Shown piece after piece: positions 1 through 10,625 of a DNA stretch of 64,000 bases. Under the pieces are notes generated by a model. The model worked only from the letters and a program-made list of their open reading frames with translations. It was not told the origin of the DNA and did not search any database. How positions within the stretch are numbered: position 1 is the stretch's first letter; the number at the start of each line of letters is the position of its first letter. The DNA comes from Sipunculus nudus (taxonomy: Eukaryota; Annelida; Sipuncula; Golfingiida; Sipunculidae): assembly GCA_026874595.1 (NCBI GenBank), contig CM049315.1, positions 14,907,664 to 14,971,663 of the forward strand, in the 5' to 3' direction. The translations under genes were made by a program, and so were the position numbers.

Positions 1-175
1 TCGGAGTGACGGTATCCAGGCAGTATGTCTGTGTAGAGTTGACCTGTTCCGTGCGACCAGCACTTCGGAGTGACGGTATCCAGGCAGTATGTCTGTGTAG
101 AGTTGACCTGTTCTGTTCTGTGCGACCAGCACTTCGGAGTGACGGTATCCAGGCAGTATCTCTGCAATATGACTG
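1..175. repeat. Tandem repeat, 64/69-bp unit, cut by window start
   Basis: The word tcggagtgacggtatccagg starts at positions 1, 65 and 134, giving spacings of 64 and 69 bp. The 5-bp difference is an extra tctgt in the second unit. The third unit breaks down after about position 160. The first unit begins exactly at the window edge, so the array probably extends upstream. No function is apparent. Confidence 0.85.
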
Positions 176-981
176 GTGCACATCGGCAATCACAATGTAT
201 AACCATCAGCACCGTGCAATGTTCGCAGAGATTATTTTAAACCTGTGCTCTTATTTTTGAGGTGAGTGGATTTAAACAAGACCTAGGGAGCATTCCACAA
301 TAGGAACCCCCATATGGCGGAGGCATGCGTCTTCTGGTATGCAGATAACTCGTTCTATCTTTAACGGTTGAGAGAAAAAAAAAACAGTTAAAATGTTGGT
401 AACGTGTGGAATAATACAAATGAGTGCGTACGTTCCTGGAATGGTGCATATAAATTACATTAATCCCGCGGACATTAATCCCGAGGACTCGGTGCTCATT
501 CAATATTGAATATAAATGTACATAATGGACAGAAAATACACACTACGCCTTTGTTGTGTCACTATTACAGATTTCCAGGAGAGAACGAGATATTTGCTAA
601 TTCCCATGATTTGGCATTCTTTGTACTGGATGATCGTGCATAAAATTATTTCATTTACTTTCCGGGAGACAGTAATTAGCGTGAGAGAGATAATTCTAAA
701 TAGCCCTGGAGAGCCCAGAGTGCACGGTATAATCAAATCAATCAAGAACATTTAGTCTGTATTAAAGATATTGACCCCGGGATCGCTGGAAGAACCGATA
801 GGGTGGCCTTAATTACATCTGTACTTAGAGCATGGTGATATGAACAGTCTCTTACTAATTAGTATATTCCAGCGCCCTTCCAAAATATTAATGAAAATTC
901 TTTTTATTTAGCAAATCCAAGCACTTACTTTAAACCGCGAAGTCTTAAGAAAAATAAACCAACCAACACTGACCCTGAGAG
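176..981. other. No gene seen
   Basis: Unremarkable AT-rich sequence. The only structure I see is a 15-bp tandem duplication, acattaatcccgcgg at 457-471 followed by acattaatcccgagg at 472-486. The short open frames on both strands have no recognisable motif. Confidence 0.6.
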
Positions 982-1011
982 CCCCCCCCCCCCCCCCCCC
1001 CCCCCTCCCCC
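982..1011. repeat. Poly-C tract
   Basis: A run of 24 C at 982-1005, one T, then five more C. The opposite strand is a long G run with G-quadruplex potential. Homopolymer length in an assembly is unreliable. Confidence 0.9.
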
Positions 1012-1916
1012 GGCCAGAATGCTCAGAAAGTTAGTTTAAATTAATCTAAACCCTAAGAAAACGATTTCCAACAGATTATCAGATTTTTATCTAGATTAAG
1101 ATTACTGATCACATGCAAAACAACACACTTAACACATACTGGATGTATGATGCCACGTTTCAACAAACCAGCAAAATGAAAGCCTGCTCAAAATTAGGAG
1201 AGGCGACAAACATGGCGGATAATGGAAAGATTCATGCTAGCCATAAGTATCAACGGATGATTTTATCATAAGGATACTTTACTCAAAAGTATAAATACAG
1301 ATATACAGCTGTCATTCAAACATGCAGTTTACCTCCATATGTGTATAGAAAATATAAATAATTAAGAAAACTTACTGATAAAACATAAAGTGACACGGGG
1401 TGTTGATATTGCAATATAACACAGGTAAAAATTGGACAATCATATTAAAACTTCGACAGTTATGTCAATTTGAAAGACAGTGTCGGTAGAAAGACCGGCC
1501 ACTTGTCTGAAGTGTTTATGATTTAGTTGTCTGGCAGTGAGGCGACATGTAAGGGACCTTTATTTGCTGTATGGGCCAAGTACTTAGACGCTTGCCAGAC
1601 CCATTAAGCTCGTCCAAAGGGCCGCTGGGAAGTATTAGTTTTGTCAGAAGACGCTTCATCCAGCGCTAGCTTCGTGAACATTCTGCAATATCGACCTCCA
1701 TGTTCTCATGAAGGCAGGTCGCAGATTTTGCGTGTTTCCTGAAATTGACCTGACACTTCAAACGGAACAAATACACACCCCTGACATCGAGATCCACACG
1801 CAAAAACAGTCAGTACACAAGGTTCGTTTTTGAAATATTGATGATGTATCGTTTGAGTTTTTCCCAAACACTATAAAACTAGAAAGTTTTATTCAGCCAT
1901 ATTCATATATCTATAT
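1012..1916. other. No gene seen
   Basis: No open frame of note, no tandem repeat and no recognisable element between the poly-C tract and the LTR that follows. Confidence 0.55.
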
Positions 1917-2765
1917 TTTTACAGAACCTAATATCAACAGATCACGTATGCGTGATGAACATTAATTTTGTCAAGGATATAAAAAAATCAGATTCTGTAA
2001 CACTAGGCAGCGTGAAATGTCCAGGGGAATGAATAAAGAAGTCAGTGCTTTTTTGTTAACAAACAATTATAATTTATTCTGAAAACAATCCTAACATTAC
2101 AACACAATTACACAGTATAACAACAGTAAATCAATATATAAATAAAGTGTACAGTACCTGGATACCACCACTGTCTCAGCGACAAAAAGTCCTTTAAAGC
2201 ATATAATCCAGATGAACAATTCACATAAATCTTCTCAGAGAATAAAAGTCCAGTTCAATCACAAAATCAATTTGTTGTAATCCAAAAGTGAAGTGCCTGT
2301 CATAATCCCGAAAGCAAACTGAAGACTATACAAGATCCGTCACAAATTTAGAAGAAAATCTATAATGCCGCACTTATCGGAAAAGGTTTACAACTGACTT
2401 ACACGCTTCTGTGTCCGCTGGAATGTTTCTCACCTCTCACTCTCGGCTCTAAACACAGCCCCTTATTTATAACTTTTCACCTCAAGCCGAGAACTTTCCA
2501 TTTCCCGAAAAATCCAAAGAACCTAATAATGCACACGTTACAGAAAACATCTTGAACAACGAACGCTGTGTTTCTACATATCAGGGTTCAGACATGGGCC
2601 GGCCCGGCTCGTCAAGGCGAGAAAGCCCCAGATTAGCATGACCGCTGTGTTTACGCGTCAGACCCCACGCGTGGGCCGGGCTATACCGCCATAGCAACAT
2701 ACAATGCTAGCGCTGCACATTCACATGTAATACTGCTGGATACAATAAAAGAGACATCTGTAACA
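1917..2765 (-). mobile_element. LTR (probable solo), minus orientation, family copy 1
   Basis: This is a homologue of the complete solo LTR at 7589-8463; the two align from the outer acctaatatcaacagatcacg to the inner catctgtaaca. Read on the minus strand it starts TGTTACAG, has a TATA-like TTATAAATA near 2462-2470 and a polyadenylation signal (TTTATT on the plus strand) near 2072-2078. The outer end is degenerate, tttttacag in place of tgttacgg. The flanks (tatat left, gtaac right) do not match, so no target duplication survives. No gag or pol frame adjoins it. A solo LTR is the simplest reading; a remnant of a rearranged element is possible. Confidence 0.7.
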
Positions 2766-4385
2766 GTAACAAAATTCTCATAGATATCCTCAGAGATGAG
2801 ATGCATTAGAAATAATTTAGTGAATTTAAATGTGCTTGAACTATTGAAAGCGTTGGTGACAAGGATATCTTTTTTATTGTCACTAAAAATAATGAGAAAC
2901 ATGTATTTTTGGATCAACATAATTTGTTGTGAATGATAAATAAAAACCAAGAAAAGACTGTTTGCTCGTTAAGTGTAATTTTCCTTTTTCAGATTGATTT
3001 TTAATGTTAGATATAAGTCAACACGTCAACAATTCACATCACCTCCAGTAGGTCTTCTTGCTTGCTTCATATTAACAGTTTAAAGATAAAATAAACTGAT
3101 TAAGGACTTGAATTAAGTTAAACATTGAATGTCCGTGAACTAAAGCATAGTCTTTTCATATCATAAGATCAAAATATAATTATGTATTATCACACACACC
3201 GCATTGAACATCACGTTGTATCAATTATGAACACATATCAACAATTTCAGGTAACATTTAAGATTGATACCATGGGCCGACTTTAGTCTACTGAAGCAAA
3301 AAAAAAAAAAAAAAAACTGCCCTTTATTTTCACTTGGATGTTTTCTTCTCTGTCCCACAATTTGTAAAACAGTAGAAACTCTGAATACGTATTCACATTT
3401 TCTGAAAGCCCGCGCTTGCTGTTTTTACCGGATAGGGTAAAATTAGAATAACTCGGGTTCCCGCCTTCCTTTCCCAGTCTGCTAATGATGGCAGGCGTAT
3501 ACACTAGCGTAAACAGGGTTCCCGTTGAACATAACATATCCCACTCGTCCGTCAACCACTTTACTTTTCATATCCTGTAAATATGGGTTAATGCAAGAGA
3601 CCCGCTGAAATGTACAAAATTGCGAATATGACCCTAGTAGGTTTGAGCCCTTATCGCCGTAGACAAGTTCCATGGTCATTTTAGTTCTTTCTAATTCATG
3701 TTGCTTCCGGGCGATTAACAATAGTCAGGGAGAGACAAACATGGTGACAGCTTTGTCACGGCTTATCCTGGGGTTTATTATCATTTATCATTAATTGATT
3801 TCCACGGACGTATTACATTTTGCAAATGGTTTTGCCTTGGTGTCCTTGCCCCAATTGTCTCTCTCAACTAGAAGTGATAATAGTGATTATAGTAAATCTA
3901 AAATCGGATTACAGAAGATTGAGGTAAGTAGTATTTTAAGATCGGTATAAAACGCTCAACCCAACCAGTGTGTTGCCTTGATTCATGACAAAACACAAAT
4001 CACTTGTTTTTATCCTGTAAAAATACTGTCAATGATGACCTGTTATATTAAATCGCAGTTTTATCTAAATCAAGAATAACGCATACCGGTATCGTCATGA
4101 TTATCCTCCGATGGAACATGCTCGCTATATAAATGTATTTAAGTATATTAATGAGGAGAGAGGGTATACCGGGGACGTACCTGTGTCCGGTATCTATGTT
4201 ATCCGGTATCCCATGTTCCTCAGAGGGACGTCTAAAGTATGGTTATGAAATGTAATGCAAGCCATGGGGTTTGCGAGGCTTTTGTCACCATGGCACGCGA
4301 GCCGTGCTGATTTGTCCCACATGCCCCACCTCCTGGTCGAAGGTCACGCGTCTCTTTTTTTGTCAAGCACCGCGTTCGCTTTATC
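2766..4385. other. No gene seen; contains a 20-A run
   Basis: A poly-A run lies at 3298-3317. I saw no second LTR, internal retrotransposon frame or other repeat. Short minus-strand open frames at 2681-2950 and 3283-3721 show no domain. Confidence 0.55.
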
Positions 4386-4686
4386 TTAAGCCCCGTTCCC
4401 ACTTTCACGAATTTGACGCCGAATCGCTACGATGTTGAATCCGTGGCCAATCGGCCTGTCGAGTGATAAAAATTCCATCACGACCACGATATTGTACGAG
4501 GGGAGTACGATGCCAGTACGATTGGCTACGACAGTGACACGAAGCCAACACGATATGACAGGAGACTTTTAAGAATGTTCACGGCTCCGTGATGACGTCT
4601 AAGATACTGGTACGATATTTCCACGATTGATCTGCGACTTGTGGACGATACTCCTACGATCATTCAAGTTTGCTACGGATTGTTAG

Positions 4687-4713
4687 ATAGCTATATATGT
4701 GATATATAGCTAT
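4687..4713. repeat. Perfect 11-bp hairpin inside the Harbinger-like element
   Basis: The arms atagctatata (4687-4697) and tatatagctat (4703-4713) are exact reverse complements around a 5-bp spacer. They sit in the left third of the element. The role is unknown. Confidence 0.8.
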
Positions 4714-5116
4714 TGTAATGCCACAAAGAAGACGATATTAGTAAAAGGACACCATAACAACACTTTACTCAACTTCTCCAGATATTATAATTTGACAAAA
4801 GTTATCCAGTTTAAAACACTAATAATATATGTCTCATTTGATTTGAGTAATTAGACAATTACGACTTATTTATGTGGTGGCAAATACGACGTTAACTTCT
4901 TTAAGTCCAAGTAGACGACCGTCTTAATCGGATGTAAAATATCTATACTCTCAAAATATTGGTTAAAATAACTTATTGATTCAGCTCTCAATGTGATATA
5001 AGATTCTCTTAATATAAATTTGTGTTAGGCTCAGTTCATTCTCCCATAGTAAAATAGGAAATTCACAATTTATTATATTGACCATATGTTTAAGTATGAC
5101 GAAACTGTATAATATA

Positions 5117-5440
5117 TTCAGCTTCTTTAAACTGTTTGGTTCAAATTCATTTTGTCAACCAATATCCACGATAAAAAAATTCCTTTAAAACAAATTTACT
5201 AAACTACATGGTTTATTCACTGCAAAAACTTCCTTTTTTGTTTACAAAGAAGTTACAAATTACAAAGGAAACGTAATTTGATTCAGCTTCTTCAAATTAT
5301 TTTAGTTCAAATTTAGTTGGAACCAATAACCACAATACAAATCTTCTTTAAAACAAATTTACAAATCTACAGTGTTCTTACTTCTAAACCTTATTCCTCA
5401 TTGGTTTGTAAGAAGTTAAAAATCACTAAGAAAATAAAAT
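5117..5440. repeat. Diverged ~162-bp direct duplication within the element
   Basis: A unit starting gattcagcttctt near 5280 resembles one starting attcagcttcttt near 5118. Both continue through gttcaaatt, ccaata.ccac and ctttaaaacaaatttac to an aagaagtta motif. A weaker third start (gattcagctct) occurs near 4978. Copies are clearly related but well diverged. Confidence 0.6.
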
Positions 5441-5460
5441 TTATTATGTCAGTTCTTGAT

Positions 5461-5498
5461 GATTCGTCACCAAATTCGTGGAATGAGAAGGGGCTTTA
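5461..5498. repeat. Internal copy of the element's right terminus
   Basis: The stretch at 5461-5498 reads like the true right end at 5831-5870: gattcg, then caaattcgtg, a gggaac/gagaag segment, and ggggcttta. It differs by a few substitutions and a one-base indel. It suggests a nested or tandemly duplicated end. Confidence 0.7.
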
Positions 5499-5870
5499 TG
5501 AACGTTACTCTCTCTTGAGAGGTTCTTGTGGTAGTCAGATTGTAGTCGTGTTGAAGTCGTGTCGATGTCATTGTCCTTCGTGAGCATTCGTGACATTGTT
5601 TTACATCACGAATTTACAAGAATTATGAAGACTCTCATACGACTTACCAAGAAACTGTTACGACTTAGCTACGACTTGTGACGACAAAGCTTAATTTTTG
5701 AACATTTCAAAAATAGCGCCACGAATTCTGAGTGCTCAAGACCTCGCTACGAACATTACCGAATGTTCAAGACATCATCTACGACACTCCCACGTCGTCC
5801 CTACGAATTTTAATGATGCATGTTCGTGGAGATTCGGCGTCAAATTCGTGAAAGTGGGAACGGGGCTTTA

Positions 5871-7588
5871 GAATGTCAAACTTGAATTTTTGGTTTGCTC
5901 CTGAAATGTGCTGGTGTCAGTTGGGTATGCCCTATTAACAATTAATAGTGTTGATCCCATTTTCTTCTTTATAATGTAGCTGTAATAACAAACAAAATCG
6001 AGGTAGGTGGAGTTACTATGCTAATGAGAACCACCGGTTCTTTGCCTCATTTGAAAAGTTGCTTGCGACCTGACTTGTATGGTCACTTTTACATGACCCT
6101 GTGATGCAAGCAGATCTGAAAGTACATTTAGAGCAAAGGAAATAAGTCTTCTGAGGACAACAGAGCTCGTCGGTACGGGGCATTCAGAAAATCCTTGACC
6201 TTTAACCTCGTAATTATATGTGGGATTCCTTACCCCTTATACAATAAATTTAATGAATGTGAAAGCTATATGGTCAGTGGTTGTTGAGTATTAAGAGTTA
6301 TCCCTAAACTTAAACCTGAACTGGGTTTGGAACTGCACAAGTTTGTTCGTATGTGCTAATTGCTTGTCTTGAAATTAAAATATGGAGAAACAAAAACAAA
6401 TGCGCCAGCTTGTGCATCGCGGATTTTGGTGTCTCAGGATTATTTTTCGGGAGGACATTCAAGAAGATATGTTAACTTGATACACGTACATTATCGACCG
6501 GACAATTATAAGTATGCCACATTCATTGAAAATGACAATTGTAACGAGCAGATGATACTGAGCACTCTGTATCCTGTTTCGTTTCATCTGTGACCGCAAT
6601 CGTTTCCTCATTATGATCTTTTAATTGCCTCACTGGGGTAACGAATCGTGCTAATATCGGGAAACCATACCGGGGCTTGCTCTATAGGGTGCGAGAATAA
6701 ATGGTTATGCGCAATATTAATTAGGTCGAAGTCTGCAAAAGTCAGAGTTAAATGCCGTTACGAAACCATTCTGCTGCGATTCCATTCCTAAGTAAATGCG
6801 AAGTCAGTCTACAGATGGAAAAATTCAAGTAAGTTCTATATTAGGGACAATTCCTCGTATTTTAGCGGTGTAAAAATAAAATAATTAGTCCCCGTTTATA
6901 TTTTAATGCTTTGAAACTTATGTTTGTAACATTTCAAGATGCCTAATCATCTTAGTATACTGGACATGTACTATGTAAACATCTAAAATTTGTAAAAGAA
7001 ATTTAGTCCACCTTTGTTTGCAATGTTCTCTGAAACCGCGTAGCGTATGTCACTGTTCTACACCTCATTTTAAAGGTTACTATTCCCGCAGTGACCTCGC
7101 CGATATTATAATATATAAATTTTTGATGTACACATCATTTTGAGAATTTTTAATGTGTTTTATGTTTGCTGGAGGTCACCACCGAAAACAGCCGAACTGC
7201 CTTAGGCAAAGACCGGATTGCCTCTGTTGTTGCCTCCAGGATTAAGGACTATTGTGCATATAAATAACCCCTGCTGTCAGTGACGGATTTAAGCATGTTT
7301 GGCCTGAAATTTGACCTAGTCTCTGACCCACCTGCGTGGTCAGTAAATTTAAAAAAAAACGTAACTCTCACTTTTGAAAAAAAGGGGTTCGGCCTAGGAG
7401 GATAAATGACCAAGCTAATACAAAGTTCCCAGGTTGAGTGTGTGTGTGGGGGGGGGGGGGGGGATTGATTGTCCAGGCCTAAAAAAATTGGTCCGAAACG
7501 ATTAAAAAACTTGCGTCGGCTGAAAAATGGTTACAGACCCCCTGGACTCCCCTTGGGTCCGCTTCTGCTACTAACGAGGTATGCATAT
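5871..7588. other. No gene seen; contains a 16-G run
   Basis: A TG-rich stretch leads into 16 consecutive G at 7448-7463. The remainder is AT-rich and without recognisable genes or repeats. A 77-codon frame at 6360-6593 has no motif. Confidence 0.55.
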
Positions 7589-8463
7589 TGTTACGGAACC
7601 TAATATCAACAGATCACGTAGCCGTGACGAGCATACATTTTGTTACGGAGATATAAAAATCAGATTCTGTAACACTAGGCAGCGTGAAATGTCTAGAGAA
7701 ATGAATAAAGAAGTCTGTGGTTTTTTGTTAACAAATAATTATAATTTATTCTTAAAACAATCCTAACATTACAATACACTAAATCAATACAATTACACAG
7801 TATAACAACAGAACAACAGCAAATCAATACAATTACACAGTATAATAAATAAAGTGTACAGTACCTGGATACCACCACTGTTACAGCAACAAGTCCTGTT
7901 AAAAGTATAATTCACATAAATAGTTCACATAAATCTTCTCTGAGAATAATAGTCCAATTTAATCACAAAATCAATCTGTTGTAATCCAAAAGTGAATTTC
8001 TTGTAATAATCCCGAAAGCAAACTAGAGACAGGCCGCACTTAATCTGCCTAGAGTTCGTAGAATCCTTGACACTACTGCAGTTATCGGATAGGTCCAAAA
8101 ATGACTCATACTCTTCCGTGTCCGCTGGAATATTTCTCCTCTTCTCGGCTCTAAAACACAGCCCCTAATTTATAGCTTCTCATCCCAAAGCCTAGAAACT
8201 TCTATTTTACGAGCAATCGAATTAACCCAACAATACATAATACACACACCCAAAGAACATTACAAGACACGCGCTCATAGAGTGCGACCAGCCCAGAAAG
8301 TTCCAGAATAGCATGAGCACTGTGTTTCTACACGTCAGAGTTCAGCCAATGCGAATTACACCGAGCCTGCAACACCCAGCCAGGCGAGGTTGCTACAGCA
8401 ACGAGCCACGCCCGAGCCCCACTAATCAAGTGTCAACAAGACATGTTACAGACATCTGTAACA
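7589..8463 (-). mobile_element. Complete solo LTR, minus orientation, ATAT target duplication
   Basis: The 875-bp unit starts TGTTACGG and ends CTGTAACA, the TG...CA ends usual for LTRs, and is flanked by ATAT on both sides (7585-7588 and 8464-8467). On the minus strand it reads as a normal LTR: TATA box CTATAAATT near 8168-8176 and an AATAAA signal near 7745-7750, between them a plausible R region. A 40-bp direct duplication occurs inside (aatcaatacaattacacag at 7782 and 7822). The 4-bp duplication fits some Ty3/gypsy-type integrases, but the superfamily cannot be assigned without internal sequence. Open frames within it are shadows. Confidence 0.85.
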
Positions 8464-9697
8464 ATATTTCCGTTTCTTTCTTCAGGAAAAGCTTCCTTGC
8501 GGTACATTCAAATCATCTTTCATGTCTTCCTCACATTAATCTATTCTTTATACGTCTAACAACAATAACTAGTCAAAGATCACAGAAAATTTGGCTGTCC
8601 CCCGTATGTTCTTGTCAGCAAGTATAAACATCATCACTGACCAGGTGTTCAAGGTAAACATACTGATGTATGAATTTCGTGGCACGTACACAGCGCCACA
8701 TAACAAATGTAAAAAAAAAAATTTTTGTACATATCTTATTGAGACCGTATCCCACTGAAAATCTATATTTCTTTTAACGTTTAGAGCAAAAATATGAGTT
8801 AATACATCTCTCCAAACCTGGTAAAAAGCCCGGTATACTGGGTTTATCAGCTAGTATATATTTGTTTTCACTTTTCTTGCGCTGAATTATTTTACATGCG
8901 GACTAGATGGAAAGATCAGTTTGTGTACTCGTGTTGCTTCACCTTTTGGCGTCCTAGTAGTGAGTATTAAAGTCGTGAACGATTGCATGGTCTATATGAA
9001 CACTGGTCTGGTGCGTGAAGAGTGGTGCGTGTTCATGTCAGCTCTGATATCCTCTATTGGCAGGCTTGTGTCAGTAAGTTCACTAATTAGAATTGTTAAT
9101 CCAGCTGACATGTAAATTACCGTTTTGCGTGATTTATTGCCGCAGTGCACTCTGCACCGTCTTGAACTTTGGTTTGTTTACACATGTAGGCACGAGATCG
9201 CGGAAAAAGATATGATTTTTACCAAATTTTTGGACGGACGAGGAAAAAAACTTTAGTTTTTTAAATGGTACATATGAACAATTAGAGTTTAATGGAGCCT
9301 TGCATGATTTGCATATAAACATATTAATGTTAAGGGATCGGGACAAGAGCAACACAATCAAGGACTTGCTGCTCATTTACCAGTAAAATAACGAACCACG
9401 AAGACAGAAGCGGCCCCTCCCTTTGTATTGAGTCAGGTATATGCATTGGTTTATGCTATATACTGGTATATGCCTTTCCTATGCCCGAAGCTGACCTACT
9501 ATAATATATACATAATTGGGCCACTTAACAGTTTTTTTCGTAACAATGTATGTCACCTTCCCGTAAATTACCATAATTGCAATGCAGGTAGAAAATAAAG
9601 CGATAAACGCTGGGAAAATTGGTATCTTATATTAAGTCCAGATCTTGGGGAAATGAAAGAAAGGGTTACCAATACATTTCGTTAATATGATGGGTAT
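8464..9697. other. No gene seen
   Basis: AT-rich sequence with no convincing open frame and no repeat apparent by eye. A 64-codon frame at 8921-9115 and an 80-codon minus frame at 9134-9376 carry no motif. Confidence 0.55.
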
Positions 9698-10625
9698 TAG
9701 AGCCCTGCGCGGGCCGACATTTAGAGCACGCACCCGCCCCGCAAAACAAACCTTCGTCCCGCAAATGCCCGCCCCGCAGCGCACCTATAAAGAATCAATC
9801 GACCCCGCACACTAAGCTTTTTGTCCTCCCCCCTCCCCGCCCCCAAATTTTTACCAAAACGTCAGCCCGCATTCAACCCGCAGATAAACAGAAGGAACAA
9901 CCAAAAAAGGTAGCCGACCACAAAAAATATGAATTATTTTCATATATTTATATTGAATGACTATCTTTTGTGTGTAGACAGCGTTGCAATGTTTGCCGAT
10001 GGTGTGACTTTTCCATTTTTTTTCGCAGAATTACAGTTTTGTTTTAAGTATCACACATTAATCAAATTACCAACGCAGTCCTCTAAACTAGCCACTGCTC
10101 ATTGGCTCCTTAATGATTAGCACACCTCAGTCTTTGTGAGTTGTGTAAAGCCTTATCCAGCTCGTGACAGGGCCAGATGCAGCCCATGCAGTGACTATTA
10201 TAAGATTATTAGTAATAATCCTGGTGCTCAACCCTCAGCCATGTTATGTTATATCTTAGACTGGCTACAAGTGTAGACCCAAAGAGCTGACCGTCTAAAT
10301 ATACAACACTGTTGTGTTGTCACAAAACTCAGGGATTTTAGATAACACAAATGCAATATAGAAATTCAGAAAATGGAATAACCGAAGGAATATAAACAGA
10401 CTTGCAGTACTTAAGTAAATGTAATCATCTCCTCGCTATAGCCATATTTTCGGCCCGCAGAAACCCGATCAAAAATATGTAGCCCGCCCCCTATATCCCG
10501 GATTTTAACCCGCACTAGACCCGCCCCGCAGGTAATTTTTTTGCCCCCCTCCCCCAACAAAATCATGAGAAAAGTCAGCCCGCGGGGTCCGCGGGGCGGG
10601 CCCTGCATAGTTGGTTGGGGCTCTA
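9698..10625. mobile_element. hAT-like non-autonomous element with GC-rich ends
   Basis: The two ends share TAGAGCCC / GGGCTCTA as an inverted repeat. Inside them both ends are packed with CCCGC words and GGGCC motifs (9698-9860 and 10450-10610), while the centre is AT-rich and non-coding. Ends of the TAGAGCCCTGC type are common among animal hAT elements. The flanking octamers atgggtat and gttagtaa agree at only four positions, so the 8-bp target duplication expected of hAT is not demonstrated. No transposase frame is present. Confidence 0.55.

Larger units (their letters stand above)
4389..5867. mobile_element. Non-autonomous PIF/Harbinger-like DNA element with 37-bp TIRs
   Basis: The ends are perfect inverted repeats of 37 bp: 4389-4425 begins AGCCCCGTTCCCACTTTCAC, and 5831-5867 is its exact reverse complement. 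Both ends are flanked by TTA (4386-4388 and 5868-5870). A three-base TTA/TAA target duplication is characteristic of PIF/Harbinger elements, so the superfamily call is inference from family knowledge. The 1,479-bp interior has no transposase frame. It holds many ACGA/TCGT words near both ends, a perfect 11-bp hairpin (4687-4713), a diverged ~162-bp direct duplication, and an internal copy of the right terminus at 5461-5498. Confidence 0.85.

Noticed and set aside
1917-8463. The first two LTR copies as the two LTRs of one retrotransposon
   Set aside because: The copy at 7589 has its own ATAT duplication, the 4.8 kb between them lacks gag-pol and holds a separate complete DNA element, and the two copies are diverged.
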